A stretch of 64,000 nucleotides of DNA. Source: CAYRNY01 sp964425755. GTDB taxonomy: Bacteria; Chloroflexota; Anaerolineae; Aggregatilineales; Aggregatilineaceae. The notes under the pieces are model-generated. The model did not search any database and was not told the DNA's origin. It worked only from the letters and a program-made list of their open reading frames with translations. This document shows, piece by piece, positions 25,042-34,900 of the stretch. Numbering within the stretch: position 1 is the stretch's first letter; every line of letters begins with the position of its first letter. The stretch spans positions 82,291 to 146,290 of the forward strand of contig CAYRNY010000015.1 in assembly GCA_964425755.1 (NCBI GenBank). The letters are read 5' to 3'. The translations under genes and the position numbers were made by a program.

Positions 25042-25073
25042 GTGTCAATTTCCCGTACAAAGTATGGGCGAAA

Positions 25074-26444
25074 TTATGAAATTGCTCCCACGATCACCCC
25101 CGCCAACTCCACCAACCGCCCCCACAGCACCGCGTCCGGCCAGTGCCCAAGCCCCGACGGCCCGGCCACGTACCACGCCGTCGCCGCCGCGAACTCCCCA
25201 TCGACCGCGTCCACCCACCGCGCAATATCCGCCATGTCCGCCCGCTGCGCACCGTCCCCGCGCGCGAACTCCGTCACCACCACCGGCGCGGGCGGCTCGT
25301 ACAGCTCATAGCGCCACGTCGTGTATTGCGTCCAGGCGTTACGCTCCGCCAGCGCCATGTGCGCCTCGACCGGGTACAGATTCAGCCCCCAATACACCTG
25401 GATCGCCGCGCCGGCATACGCCCCCCGCAGCACGTCCACCGCCGCCAGGTCCGGATGCCCCGGTGCCCACACCACCGGTACCACGCACCGCATGCCGCGC
25501 TCGTCGGCGCGCGCAATCGCCGCCGCGATCCAGTCCCGCGCGTATGCCCAAGACGGATAGATCGGCTCGTTGCTCAGCACAACGCAATCGTACCAGCCCG
25601 CCCCCAGGTTGAGCGCCGCCTTGTCGACCCACGCCCGCGCGGATTCGGCTGCCGACAGCGTGTACGGCGGATGATCGCCCAGCCAGGGCCGCGCCAGCAC
25701 CAGCGCCCCGGCCTCGTGCGCCCGCCGCCCCAGTTCATTGGCCCCATACACCGTGACGGCGGGTTGTACGCCCGCCGCCTGCAACTCCGCGATCATCTCC
25801 AGCACCTCAGCGGTGCTCGCGCCCGGCCCGGCCCACACGCCCCAGGCCGTCCCCGCACGGACGAGCGGCTCCGGTGGCGCTAGCCCGCCCGGCCAGCCCG
25901 GCACATCGACGCACATCTCCGACTGTCCCTCGATGCCGTGCACCCACCAGGACGTTTGCCGCGCGGCAAACCAGCCGTCCGCCGTCCGCGCCCACAGGTA
26001 GCCCGCGTTCTCGCGCCATTCGTAGACCGCCTGCACCGTGCGGTTTTCTACCAGCCCGACGACCGGCGCAGCGATCGTCGGAGCCGCCCGCAACCGGATA
26101 TTGAAGTCCTGCAACTTGACCTCACACGCGATCGGTGCTGCCGTCGGCGGTGTGGCGCTCGGCGTCGCGTGCTCCTGCGTGGGCGCGCTCCCCGGCGTAG
26201 CGGTGGCCGTTGGCGCGGGCGCATCCGTCGCGCGCGGCGTGTTGGTCGGCGGCACGGACGGCACCGGCGTCACCGTCGCCCAGGTGCCATCGCTGTACAG
26301 CACCCCCACGACGTGCGGCGTCGCCGCCGGCGTGACGGTACCCTGCCCCGCCACCACGATCACCCCCGCAGTGATCAGCCACACCACCGCCCCGATCGCC
26401 AGCGCCAGCAGAATCGCGCTACGGGACTTTGCGTCGATTGACAT
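25074..26444 (-). CDS. Membrane-anchored glycoside hydrolase-like protein with SH3-like domain (putative endolysin)
   Basis: This 456-aa protein has an N-terminal membrane anchor (ILLALAIGAVVWLITAGVIV, about 10-29), a Thr/Pro/Ala-rich linker, an SH3b-like region (LQDFNIRLRAAPTIAAPVVG, near 115-180) and a C-terminal TIM-barrel-like domain with VVLSNEPIYP (about 287-296) and VVVTEFARG (about 385-393). The Glu residues of N-E-P and T-E-F fit the acid/base and nucleophile of clan GH-A hydrolases. It is the last gene of the late operon, so a role in host wall degradation is likely; lysogenic conversion is an alternative. Confidence 0.6.
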   Translation of the reverse strand: MSIDAKSRSAILLALAIGAVVWLITAGVIVVAGQGTVTPAATPHVVGVLYSDGTWATVTPVPSVPPTNTPRATDAPAPTATATPGSAPTQEHATPSATPPTAAPIACEVKLQDFNIRLRAAPTIAAPVVGLVENRTVQAVYEWRENAGYLWARTADGWFAARQTSWWVHGIEGQSEMCVDVPGWPGGLAPPEPLVRAGTAWGVWAGPGASTAEVLEMIAELQAAGVQPAVTVYGANELGRRAHEAGALVLARPWLGDHPPYTLSAAESARAWVDKAALNLGAGWYDCVVLSNEPIYPSWAYARDWIAAAIARADERGMRCVVPVVWAPGHPDLAAVDVLRGAYAGAAIQVYWGLNLYPVEAHMALAERNAWTQYTTWRYELYEPPAPVVVTEFARGDGAQRADMADIARWVDAVDGEFAAATAWYVAGPSGLGHWPDAVLWGRLVELAGVIVGAIS

Positions 26445-26446
26445 CG

Positions 26447-26632
26447 TCAGACCCTCCCTCTATCCCGCCCCAGCACCTGCGGGATATCGCGCTCGCCCGG
26501 CGGGATCGCGATCACCTCCCCCGCCTGCCGCGCCCACGTGACGCTGACGGCCAGGCCCAGCACGAACCCGACCGCCAGCACCAGCAGGATGATCACCCCA
26601 ACGGCCAACGCGGGGCTAATGCGCCGCATCAC
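26447..26632 (-). CDS. Small membrane protein of the lysis region
   Basis: A 61-aa protein with one long hydrophobic segment (ALAVGVIILLVLAVGFVLGL) and a polar C-terminus. It overlaps the upstream gene and precedes the putative endolysin by two bases, a common place for a holin or spanin-like protein. Confidence 0.55.
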   Translation of the reverse strand: MMRRISPALAVGVIILLVLAVGFVLGLAVSVTWARQAGEVIAIPPGERDIPQVLGRDRGRV

Positions 26633-27152
26633 GCTTCCCGCCCGGCATGTGCTCCTGTTCGGGCGCGGGCATCACGCTCGCGTCCGGTTCCGGTACGCCG
26701 TAGCTCGCCGTTGGCACGTCGTCCATGTCTGCCGGCTGCCCGTCGAGCAGCTCCTCCGCCCCGGTCAGGATGTACGCCAGGAACCGCTGGACCGACTCCG
26801 GCGATATCGCCTTCTGCGCGCGCTCGATGTACTGCGGCGCGACCGTCTGCACCAGCCCAACGACAAGCCCCTGCACCACACCGTGCACCGTCTGCACGTA
26901 CGGGTCGCTCACCTCGTCCACCTGCGGCCGCAGGCGCACCACCGCGTCATACAGCAGCTTGCCGACCGGCGACTGCCCCACCGGGACCAGCGCTCGGTCC
27001 GCCGCCACGAACTGCCGCCGCGCCCACTGCGCGCCCAAGCCCACCAGCGCGAGCAACGCGCCGAACGAGAACAGCAGCACCAGCGCCAACAGCCCCAGGC
27101 CGCCCCAGCCCAACCAGTGCAATACCTCAGTCTGTGTTACCGCGACAATCAT
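26616..27152 (-). CDS. Membrane protein, possible holin-like
   Basis: This 178-aa protein has a hydrophobic N-terminal hairpin (LGWGGLGLLALVLLFSFGAL, about 13-40), a central helical region and an acidic tail. It sits in the lysis-type cluster and overlaps both neighbours. Role inferred from position only. Confidence 0.5.
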   Translation of the reverse strand: MIVAVTQTEVLHWLGWGGLGLLALVLLFSFGALLALVGLGAQWARRQFVAADRALVPVGQSPVGKLLYDAVVRLRPQVDEVSDPYVQTVHGVVQGLVVGLVQTVAPQYIERAQKAISPESVQRFLAYILTGAEELLDGQPADMDDVPTASYGVPEPDASVMPAPEQEHMPGGKRDAAH

Positions 27153-28069
27153 CGTGTTCCATGCTCCTTTTCCTGTGTATCGTTCGACTCCGGCGGCGCT
27201 GCCGCCTCGCCGGATGCCTGTCCCTCCGCGCCAGGTGTACCATTTGTTACACTTGGCGCCGCCTTGCCCGCTCGCGCGTCGCCGTCGCGACGGTCGATGT
27301 CCTCGCGCAGCGCGTCCAGCAGCCGCACCATGTTCTCGAACTGGCGCTGCGTCTGGCGCTGGTACTGGCTCAGCTCCTGGTTGATCATCCCCCGCAGGGC
27401 CGGCGAGATCTCCTCGCCCATCGCGTCCAGCCGCGCCGCGATGCCGTCCTCGATGCGCCGGAACCCGTCGTCGAACGTCTCCTTCAGGTCGGCGATCAGC
27501 GGCTCCAGGTCAGCCCGGATACCGCTCGACAGCCCGGCCAGCTTCGGATCGCCCACTTCCCACACCGCGCCCGGCACCGCCTGGATGTCGTCGCGCAGCG
27601 CCGCGACGTGTGGCGCGCCCTGCCGCCACGTCTCGCGCGGCACCGCCTTGATCTGCTCCAGCGCCAGGTCGAGCCGGTGATCGTGCTCGCCCGCCAGCAC
27701 GCGCACCGCCTGCTCCATGTCCTGCAGGTCCCCGCGCGTCGGCACCGTGCCGAACAGCTCCATCAGCCGCGAGATCGTCTTGCCCATGCCGTCGAGCGTC
27801 AGCTCCAGCCGCCCCATGATCGCCGCCTGGCGGTCCTCGGCTTTCGCGCGCTCGTGCTCGATCGCCAGCCGCTGCTCGGTCTCGCTGGCGTCCATCTCGC
27901 GCCGTTTGCGGCGGTCCTCGCGCTCCATCTCGATGCGCGCCATCGCCACCGCGCGCCACTGCTTGACGATCTGGATCAGCGCCCAGAACACGAAGATGAT
28001 CGTCGCCAGGATCGCCACCGCCACCCCCGCGTCCCCGATGTGCGGGATCCAGTCCAGCCCTTCTAGCAT
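27149..28069 (-). CDS. Membrane-anchored coiled-coil protein
   Basis: The 306-aa product has a membrane segment at about 15-33 (GVAVAILATIIFVFWALIQI), then an extended charged helical region (RIEMEREDRRKRREMDASET) with repeated 30-residue amphipathic segments. Residues 272-279 (SVTNGTPG) come from a copy of the 24-bp palindrome in a Pro/Ala-rich tail. Its position between fibre and lysis genes fits a virion-release or infection-phase membrane protein. No family is recognised. Confidence 0.6.
   Translation of the reverse strand: MLEGLDWIPHIGDAGVAVAILATIIFVFWALIQIVKQWRAVAMARIEMEREDRRKRREMDASETEQRLAIEHERAKAEDRQAAIMGRLELTLDGMGKTISRLMELFGTVPTRGDLQDMEQAVRVLAGEHDHRLDLALEQIKAVPRETWRQGAPHVAALRDDIQAVPGAVWEVGDPKLAGLSSGIRADLEPLIADLKETFDDGFRRIEDGIAARLDAMGEEISPALRGMINQELSQYQRQTQRQFENMVRLLDALREDIDRRDGDARAGKAAPSVTNGTPGAEGQASGEAAAPPESNDTQEKEHGTR
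27232..27255. repeat. 24-bp phage palindrome, copy 4 (coding)
   Basis: CAGGTGTACCA, TT, TGTTACACTTG, with two mismatches between the arms, encoding SVTNGTP on the minus strand. Confidence 0.75.
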
Positions 28070-28105
28070 TATCCGCTGTCCCTTGGCATGTTCAGGATCG
28101 CTCCG

Positions 28106-28270
28106 CTATTTCTCTCGCAGCCAGGCGGCCCATAGCGCAAATACGATCGCGCCGACGGCATACGCCAACTGATCACGGTAGATCGCAGCCTCACCGGACC
28201 ACGTATCCACGAACAACATCAAGGCAAACATTGCCGACGCAAGCAAGCAGAAACGCGATATCACTTTCAT
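28106..28270 (-). CDS. 54-aa two-pass membrane protein
   Basis: A frame from the ATG at 28270 to a TAG at 28106 encodes RFCLLASAMFALMLFVDTW and LAYAVGAIVFALWAAWL, two membrane helices joined by a short polar loop. AAAGG lies about 11 bases before the ATG. A class II holin topology fits, but this is inference from topology and position. Confidence 0.55.
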   Translation of the reverse strand: MKVISRFCLLASAMFALMLFVDTWSGEAAIYRDQLAYAVGAIVFALWAAWLREK

Positions 28271-28353
28271 TGCAATTCAACCTTTCGAGATAAACAATCA
28301 CCATGCTGCTGTTGTTTGCTCAAACCAACCGTGCGGCCCATAACCACAACGCC

Positions 28354-31300
28354 CTACCACGTGCTCAGTGCAACGCGCTTCCATGTATCGGTTGCCACGC
28401 ACACGTAGAGATAATCACTGTCGTAAGCCATCTGGCCGGGCGTGCCTGAAGCGCTCGCGCTGGCTGGTGGCGCTACCCACTGGTCCGGCGTGCCGGGTTT
28501 CCACAGGTCATCTGTGTCATCAAAAACAAGCGCCTGCCCACCGGTAGGCTGAGCAGTGATTGTGTCAACATCAGATAGGCTTCCCAGCGAGTTGCCCGCC
28601 GCAACATCGGCAAATAGCTCGGCCTCATACACACGAATCCATGTCGAGCCATTTCCAGCCGTGAATCTCCAACGCCAGCGAAACGCTGCAGCGTCATTAT
28701 CAATATCAAATGTGCGAACCTCTGCGCTTTGGGGATAACCTGACTGAGTATCGACCGTCACCCAGGTGAGCCCGTTCCAATATTGAAATTCCCACGCACT
28801 AGGGGCTGCCGCGCCATCGTAAAACTGAAGCGAATATCGCTTCACGACGAACTTGTTTGGTAGCTCCACTTCCAACCAATACGGCCACCCGCCTGATGCC
28901 TGCCAGGGTGTACCCGGATCGTCATCAAACGCTTTGTCCGGGGTGTCGCTACCATAGTATCTATCCGCGCTGAAGATAGCCCCGGGCGTATCCGCAAGAT
29001 CGCCCGACAGAACGACCTCTGACGGCTTTTCGACATCGTGCGGCAGCCACAAGTTGGCGGCGGCATCCCACAAAAGCGCCTGCCCATCGCCGGGCGGGGT
29101 TGTGGACGTGTCTACATCCATCAGATCGTCCAGGCTCGACGCGCCGCCGCCGCCCCCAGGCAGGTTGCCGATCTGGACCTTCTTCTTGGCATTGGACGCT
29201 TCGCTGTCCTCGATGATCAGCAGGTCCGCGTTGACTGGCGTCGCTTTTTCCGGCAGCGCCGCGATCTCCCCCGCCACGTTATCGTGGATCGCGTCGGTGT
29301 CCGTGCCGCCGCTGCCGCTCGCTGCGCTGACATCTTCCCATGCTGCGCCTGTATACCGCCGCCATCCGGGCGCGCCGCTGGCCGTGTTAGTCCCGTCATC
29401 CAGGTAGACATCACCAGCCACCGGCGACGACGGCGGGACACTGCGCGCGGTGACGTTCAGCGGCGGGTATGCGGCATCGTCGGGCAAGATCAGACGGTTG
29501 TTGTCATCAATGGTCACGCTGCTGTCTTGTAACAGGGTGCCAGCCGTGCCGTCGAAGCGCGGGATCGCGTTATCCGTGCTGGATGCCGGGCCAGACACGC
29601 CGCCACCGCCGCCGGGCAAATTCCCGACCTGGACCTTCTTTTTGGCATTGGACGCTTCGCTATCCTCGATGATCAGCAGGTCCGCGTTGACTGGCGTCGC
29701 TTTTTCCGACAGCGCCGCGATCTCCCCTGCCACGTTGTCGTGGATCGCGTCCGGGTCCGTACCGCTGCCACTATCGGCAAATAGCTCGGCCTCATACACA
29801 CGAATCCATGTCGAGCCATTTCCAGCCGTGAATCTCCAACGCCAGCGAAACGCTGCAGCGTCATTATCAATATCAAATGTGCGAACCTCTGCGCTTTGGG
29901 GATAACCTGACTGAGTATCGACCGTCACCCAGGTGAGCCCGTTCCAATATTGAAATTCCCACGCACTAGGGGCTGCCGCGCCATCGTAAAACTGAAGCGA
30001 ATATCGCTTCACGACGAACTTGTTTGGTAGCTCCACTTCCAACCAATACGGCCACCCGCCTGATGCCTGCCAGGGTGTACCCGGATCGTCATCAAACGCT
30101 TTGTCCGGGGTGTCGCTACCATAGTATCTATCCGCGCTGAAGATAGCCCCGGGCGTATCCGCAAGATCGCCCGACAGAACGACCTCTGACGGCTTTTCGA
30201 CATCGTGCGGCAGCCACAAGTTGGCGGCGGCATCCCACAAAAGCGCCTGCCCATCGCCGGGCGGGGTTGTGGACGTGTCTACATCCATCAGATCGTCCAG
30301 GCTCGACGCGCCGCCGCCGCCCCCAGGCAGGTTGCCGATCTGGACCTTCTTCTTGGCATTGGACGCTTCGCTGTCCTCGATGATCAGCAGGTCCGCGTTG
30401 ACTGGCGTCGCTTTTTCCGGCAGCGCCGCGATCTCCCCCGCCACGTTATCGTGGATCGCGTCGGTGTCCGTGCCGCCGCTGCCGCTCGCTGCGCTGACAT
30501 CTTCCCATGCTGCGCCTGTATACCGCCGCCATCCGGGCGCGCCGCTGGCCGTGTTAGTCCCGTCATCCAGGTAGACATCACCAGCCACCGGCGACGACGG
30601 CGGGACACTGCGCGCGGTGACGTTCAGCGGCGGGTATGCGGCATCGTCGGGCAAGATCAGACGGTTGTTGTCATCAATGGTCACGCTGCTGTCTTGTAAC
30701 AGGGTGCCAGCCGTGCCGTCGAAGCGCGGGATCGCGTTATCCGTGCTGGATGCCGGGCCAGACACGCCGCCACCGCCGCCGGGCAAATTCCCGACCTGGA
30801 CCTTCTTTTTGGCATTGGACGCTTCGCTATCCTCGATGATCAGCAGGTCCGCGTTGACTGGCGTCGCTTTTTCCGACAGCGCCGCGATCTCCCCTGCCAC
30901 GTTGTCGTGGATCGCGTCCGGGTCCGTACCGCTGCCACTGCCGCCGCCCGCGCCCAGGTCGTTCCACGCGCTGCCGTCGTAGAACAACAGCAGCCCCTTG
31001 CTGCCGGACAACACAAAATCTGCCGCGCCGTTCAGGCTGATATTGTCCGCGCCGTGCCTGACCGTGATGGTATGCCCGGCAGCCGCTTTCAAGAGCACAA
31101 ACGTAGCGCTCGCCGCCGCCGTGATCGTGTCCAGGTCATCCGCCGTCCCCGATTCGGCTTCGAGAACATGCGCCGTCTGGGTCACCGTGACGGCCCCACC
31201 GCCAATCGCCAGTGTTGTCGCCGCACGAACGCCGAATGGCTCAGGCTGCACTGACCACCAGGGGCGCGCGTCGCGAAACCGTGTCTCGCCCCCGATTGCC

Positions 31301-31971
31301 GTCATGCCGTTGGTCAGTTTCACGCCGGCCAGCGGCACGTACGGGAACGGGATCGCGGCCAGGTCGCCCTCCGTGAGCGGCAGTGTCGCGATCTTGCTCG
31401 TCCCGGCGACGGCCACTGCACTCCTGGTTTTCGGATCGACGCCCACCTTGCACCACGCGTGGTGGCCGCTTGTGGCAGGGACATAGCCCGTCAGGTCCAG
31501 CGAGCCGCCTGGGAAGTAATGCTCCTCATGCCCGTACCGGTAATAGAACGGCTCGATCACAACCACCATGCCGGACGCCATATGCACCAGGCCAGGCGCG
31601 ATCCGCCGCGCACCGACCGGCGCGTTCGTCGCCGGTGCCGCCGAGGTGCTCGGCAACGGCGCGCCGCCTGAAAACACGAGGAAATCGTCCGCGCGGATGC
31701 CGGTGATCTCGTAAATGCCACGCTCGTTGAGCTCGACGAACACCGGCACGTCAGGCTTGTGCGCCACCTGGTGATTGATCGCCGGCACGAGCGACACGCC
31801 ACTGCCGGACGTAAGCCTCACCCAGGTGTAGCCCGGACGGCCAGGCACGACGAAATTGCTGGCATCTGTTTTCCCGGGCACGCGCCCCAACTCGCCGGGC
31901 AACTTGCGCCGCGCGATCGCGCGCCTGACGGCTTCGTCAAACATCCGCTGGAGACGATCTAGATCACTCAT
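28354..31971 (-). CDS. Tail fibre/receptor-binding protein with duplicated discoidin-like domains
   Basis: This 1205-aa protein has an N-terminal helix and beta-rich virion-attachment part (about 1-340), Gly/Ser-rich hinges and then two copies of a 389-residue segment. Each contains the collagen-like motif GNLPGGGGG twice, an AIPRFDGTAGTLLQD strand repeat, and an F5/8 type C-like domain (EVVLSGDLADTPGAIFSADR to WIRVYEAELFA) that should bind carbohydrate. The C-terminal GQMAYDSDYLYVCVATDTWK motif is common at phage fibre tips. It lies just downstream of the tail hub gene. The duplication is exact at DNA level. Confidence 0.8.
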   Translation of the reverse strand: MSDLDRLQRMFDEAVRRAIARRKLPGELGRVPGKTDASNFVVPGRPGYTWVRLTSGSGVSLVPAINHQVAHKPDVPVFVELNERGIYEITGIRADDFLVFSGGAPLPSTSAAPATNAPVGARRIAPGLVHMASGMVVVIEPFYYRYGHEEHYFPGGSLDLTGYVPATSGHHAWCKVGVDPKTRSAVAVAGTSKIATLPLTEGDLAAIPFPYVPLAGVKLTNGMTAIGGETRFRDARPWWSVQPEPFGVRAATTLAIGGGAVTVTQTAHVLEAESGTADDLDTITAAASATFVLLKAAAGHTITVRHGADNISLNGAADFVLSGSKGLLLFYDGSAWNDLGAGGGSGSGTDPDAIHDNVAGEIAALSEKATPVNADLLIIEDSEASNAKKKVQVGNLPGGGGGVSGPASSTDNAIPRFDGTAGTLLQDSSVTIDDNNRLILPDDAAYPPLNVTARSVPPSSPVAGDVYLDDGTNTASGAPGWRRYTGAAWEDVSAASGSGGTDTDAIHDNVAGEIAALPEKATPVNADLLIIEDSEASNAKKKVQIGNLPGGGGGASSLDDLMDVDTSTTPPGDGQALLWDAAANLWLPHDVEKPSEVVLSGDLADTPGAIFSADRYYGSDTPDKAFDDDPGTPWQASGGWPYWLEVELPNKFVVKRYSLQFYDGAAAPSAWEFQYWNGLTWVTVDTQSGYPQSAEVRTFDIDNDAAAFRWRWRFTAGNGSTWIRVYEAELFADSGSGTDPDAIHDNVAGEIAALSEKATPVNADLLIIEDSEASNAKKKVQVGNLPGGGGGVSGPASSTDNAIPRFDGTAGTLLQDSSVTIDDNNRLILPDDAAYPPLNVTARSVPPSSPVAGDVYLDDGTNTASGAPGWRRYTGAAWEDVSAASGSGGTDTDAIHDNVAGEIAALPEKATPVNADLLIIEDSEASNAKKKVQIGNLPGGGGGASSLDDLMDVDTSTTPPGDGQALLWDAAANLWLPHDVEKPSEVVLSGDLADTPGAIFSADRYYGSDTPDKAFDDDPGTPWQASGGWPYWLEVELPNKFVVKRYSLQFYDGAAAPSAWEFQYWNGLTWVTVDTQSGYPQSAEVRTFDIDNDAAAFRWRWRFTAGNGSTWIRVYEAELFADVAAGNSLGSLSDVDTITAQPTGGQALVFDDTDDLWKPGTPDQWVAPPASASASGTPGQMAYDSDYLYVCVATDTWKRVALSTW
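28606..29772. repeat. 1,167-bp tandem repeat, unit 1 in fibre gene
   Basis: Bases 28606-29772 and 29773-30939 appear identical and directly adjacent; the match fails at 28605/29772 on one side and 29773/30940 on the other. The length is 389 codons, so the frame is kept. Confidence 0.85.
29773..30939. repeat. 1,167-bp tandem repeat, unit 2 in fibre gene
   Basis: Second unit of the in-frame tandem duplication. The lack of visible divergence points to a recent event or to an assembly artefact. Confidence 0.85.
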
Positions 31972-34900
31972 GCGACACCCCCGATGATGCAGAGCAGTTC
32001 GCCGACCGGCGGGTCACTGAAATCGCCCAGGTTGCCTGATTTATCCTGGATCGTCTGGAAATAATCGGTCGTGTACCCGATCTTCCCCGTGCCGCCCCAC
32101 ACGTAACCGATATCCTGGTTGTCCCCGCTGAGCGCTACACGGCGCCAGACCGCCGTCGCGTAGCCCGACGACAGCGGCTCGATGGCCATCCACGTACCGC
32201 CCTCGTCCTCGGACACGAACAGGCCGAAATGCCCTGATGCCTGCTCGCCGATCACCGCCAGTCGCTGGCGATTTTGCGGCGATGACGCGATGGTGAAGCG
32301 GTCGTAGCGCACCCCCACGTTGGCTGCCGGTTCGATGTTCGTGTGCGTGCCGCTTACGTTCTTGTAGAGATGGAGCGCCTGGTCGTAGGAGCCGACCCGC
32401 TCCTTGTGGTTGTAGTACAGGATATCGTCGCCGGCGTTGCCGTCCCACGGAGCGATGAAAGGCCCGCCAAGCCCCTGCCCGAGCACGTAGCCCGAAAGCG
32501 GCGACCAGGTAGCACCATAGTCGTTTGACTGGAATATGCGCGGACTGGCGGCCTCGTAATCGCCATTTGAGGTGAACGCCGCGCACAGTACTCTGCCGGG
32601 CGTTTTGCTGCTGACGTAGACCCCCGCCACGTGCTCGCGGTTGCCGCCCTCGCGGAACGTGTTGATAGCCGTCTCGGCAGACCAGTTCGTGCCATCTGTG
32701 GTGCGGGTGATATACGTCCCGCCCTCTGCGTTGTAGTGCGTCGCGACGACGACGAACCCCTCTTCAGCGAACGACGCGTCGATCATGCGCCGCGCGTTCG
32801 CCGCGCTGTTGTCGCGCCCGTTGGCCGTGAAGTCGTATTGCTTGGTCGCGCTGGGCGAGCCAAACAGGTCTTCAACGCGGTAGATGGCATCGTTCGTGAC
32901 CATCCAGCCGTTCACCGCCCCCACACCGTTCAGATATCCCGGCGAGAAGGCGTCGACGACCCACTGACATGACGTGTCAGACATGCCGTCCATGCTCAAG
33001 TTCGTGCGCGTCCAGGTCGGGCGGGTGGCCTGAAAATTAACCGTGACGTATAGGTAGCCGTTGCTGTCGATCGCCGCCATCTGATTCAGCTCGCCCGGCA
33101 GCAGGTACGGGAATGGTTTGTCGAGCTGCCAGTCGCCCGAATACCAGTCCTCGTCATAGGTGGGGATGCTAACCTGTTCAGGGATATACGTGATGGCCGG
33201 CGGCCCGCTGGCTTCGCGCTCCAGGCGCAGGCGCGCCGTCTTGGCGCGTGCTGCGTGGTTGTATTCGAACACCACCTCGTACGGCAGGCACCGCGCGTCG
33301 GTGAACGCCAACCCGCGCTGGGCAGCGTAGGCCGCGGGGATCGTCAGTTGCACCCACTGCATCAGTGCCGGCTCGATGCCGCCGTCGTTGCCGTGCGCGA
33401 TCAGCACTTCGAATAACGTCTGGTCGGGATTCATACGGATCGCGTAGCGCATCCCTTCGCGGGTGTTTAGCTCGGCCTGGTCGATCACCACCTGCTCGCT
33501 GCGGCGCACCATCTGCAGGCCCTGCCCCGGCACTGACCCCGGCGCGCGACAATACACACCGACCACGGACTCGATATCGGTGGCCTGGTTCGTGCTGGCG
33601 ACGATCGCCGCGGCCCACAGCCAGTGATAGCGGCTGCTGCGTGTCTCGGTGTACTGGATCTCCATCCAATCACCGGCACCAATGCCCTGCAGCACGGTCG
33701 TTGTGCGGTCGGCGATGGCGCGCAGTTGTGGATCGGGCCGAATTGCCAGGCGGCCACGCGAGTCACACGTCAGGCGGCACGCCATCGCCTGGGCCATGTA
33801 ATCCGCCTGGCTGTACAGCGAATCGCCTTGTGTTTCGAGCAGGGGCACCGCGTACGTGTCCAGGTACCCCGACCAGGAAAAGTCGGCCAATTCCAGGGCG
33901 GTTGAATGCCAGTGCAGGATGAACCAGGCGTAGCGATCTGGGTTGAGATCCGCCATTTCATCAAAGTTGGACGGCGCATTGGCACGCAGCAGGCCCATCG
34001 GGAATACCGGCAATTGCGCGAGTCGCCCGGCAACGTCCACGCAGTGCAGTTCAACGTGCGCGCGCATGCCGGTATCGGTGGCCTCAATGCGCACCGGCTC
34101 CTCGCCGATCCACCCCACAAAGCGCATGTGCTCGCGCCCGGCAGGTCCGTAGAGGTTCCCGGCCTCACCACTGCCGTAAAACTCCTGCTCCCAATACATC
34201 ACGAGCGTGCCATACCGGAACTGCTCGGCGGGGATATCCTCGTAAACCCGGAATGTAATCTCCTGGCCCTCCTGGCGCAGCACGCGCTGGGCGACCTCGA
34301 AGTGCTTGATTTCCGGCGCCGGCGGCGGGTTCGCCTCGTATAAATTAAACTCCCTCACTTCAACCGAATCAGGGTCTCCATCTCCAGTAGGCGCATCATA
34401 ATTCACGTCATCGACTGTAAGTCTCCACGCAATAGCGGTAATCGGGGGCTCAAGCACTACAACATTTTCTTCGGAGTCGCCCGGGCAATCTGAAAATGTG
34501 GCTACTACTGTGTCAAAGTTTCCGTCACCCGTTGTGTCGGCCTCGATGGTGCAGTCTCGCACAGAATTGTTCTTAATGCCGCTTGAGACAAACCCTACTT
34601 TTGAGATTGTTTGGGCAGATGGAAATTCAATCGCCAGCCACGCCCCGATAAGCTCCTTAAATGACGCCCACCAGGGGAAATCGCACCCACTGTCAATGCC
34701 GTCGAATGCACACTCTGGAGGGTTGCTTAACTTGCTCGAAGACGCCGTAGCGGTTGCGCCAACGTAGCTCACCTCGTTGTACGTTACGGTGTCGCCCGTC
34801 ACCGCCACCGGCACGCGCTGCACGCTCGATTTGCCGTTGCTGTCCGTCACGGTGAGTTTCGCCCAGCGAAAGCCCGGTGGGTACGCGACGGTGATCGCCG

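Noticed and set aside
25938..28066. Long plus-strand open frames opposite the lysis and coiled-coil genes
   Set aside because: They are Arg/Pro-rich, lack recognisable domains and are explained by the GC-rich codon pattern of the minus-strand genes.
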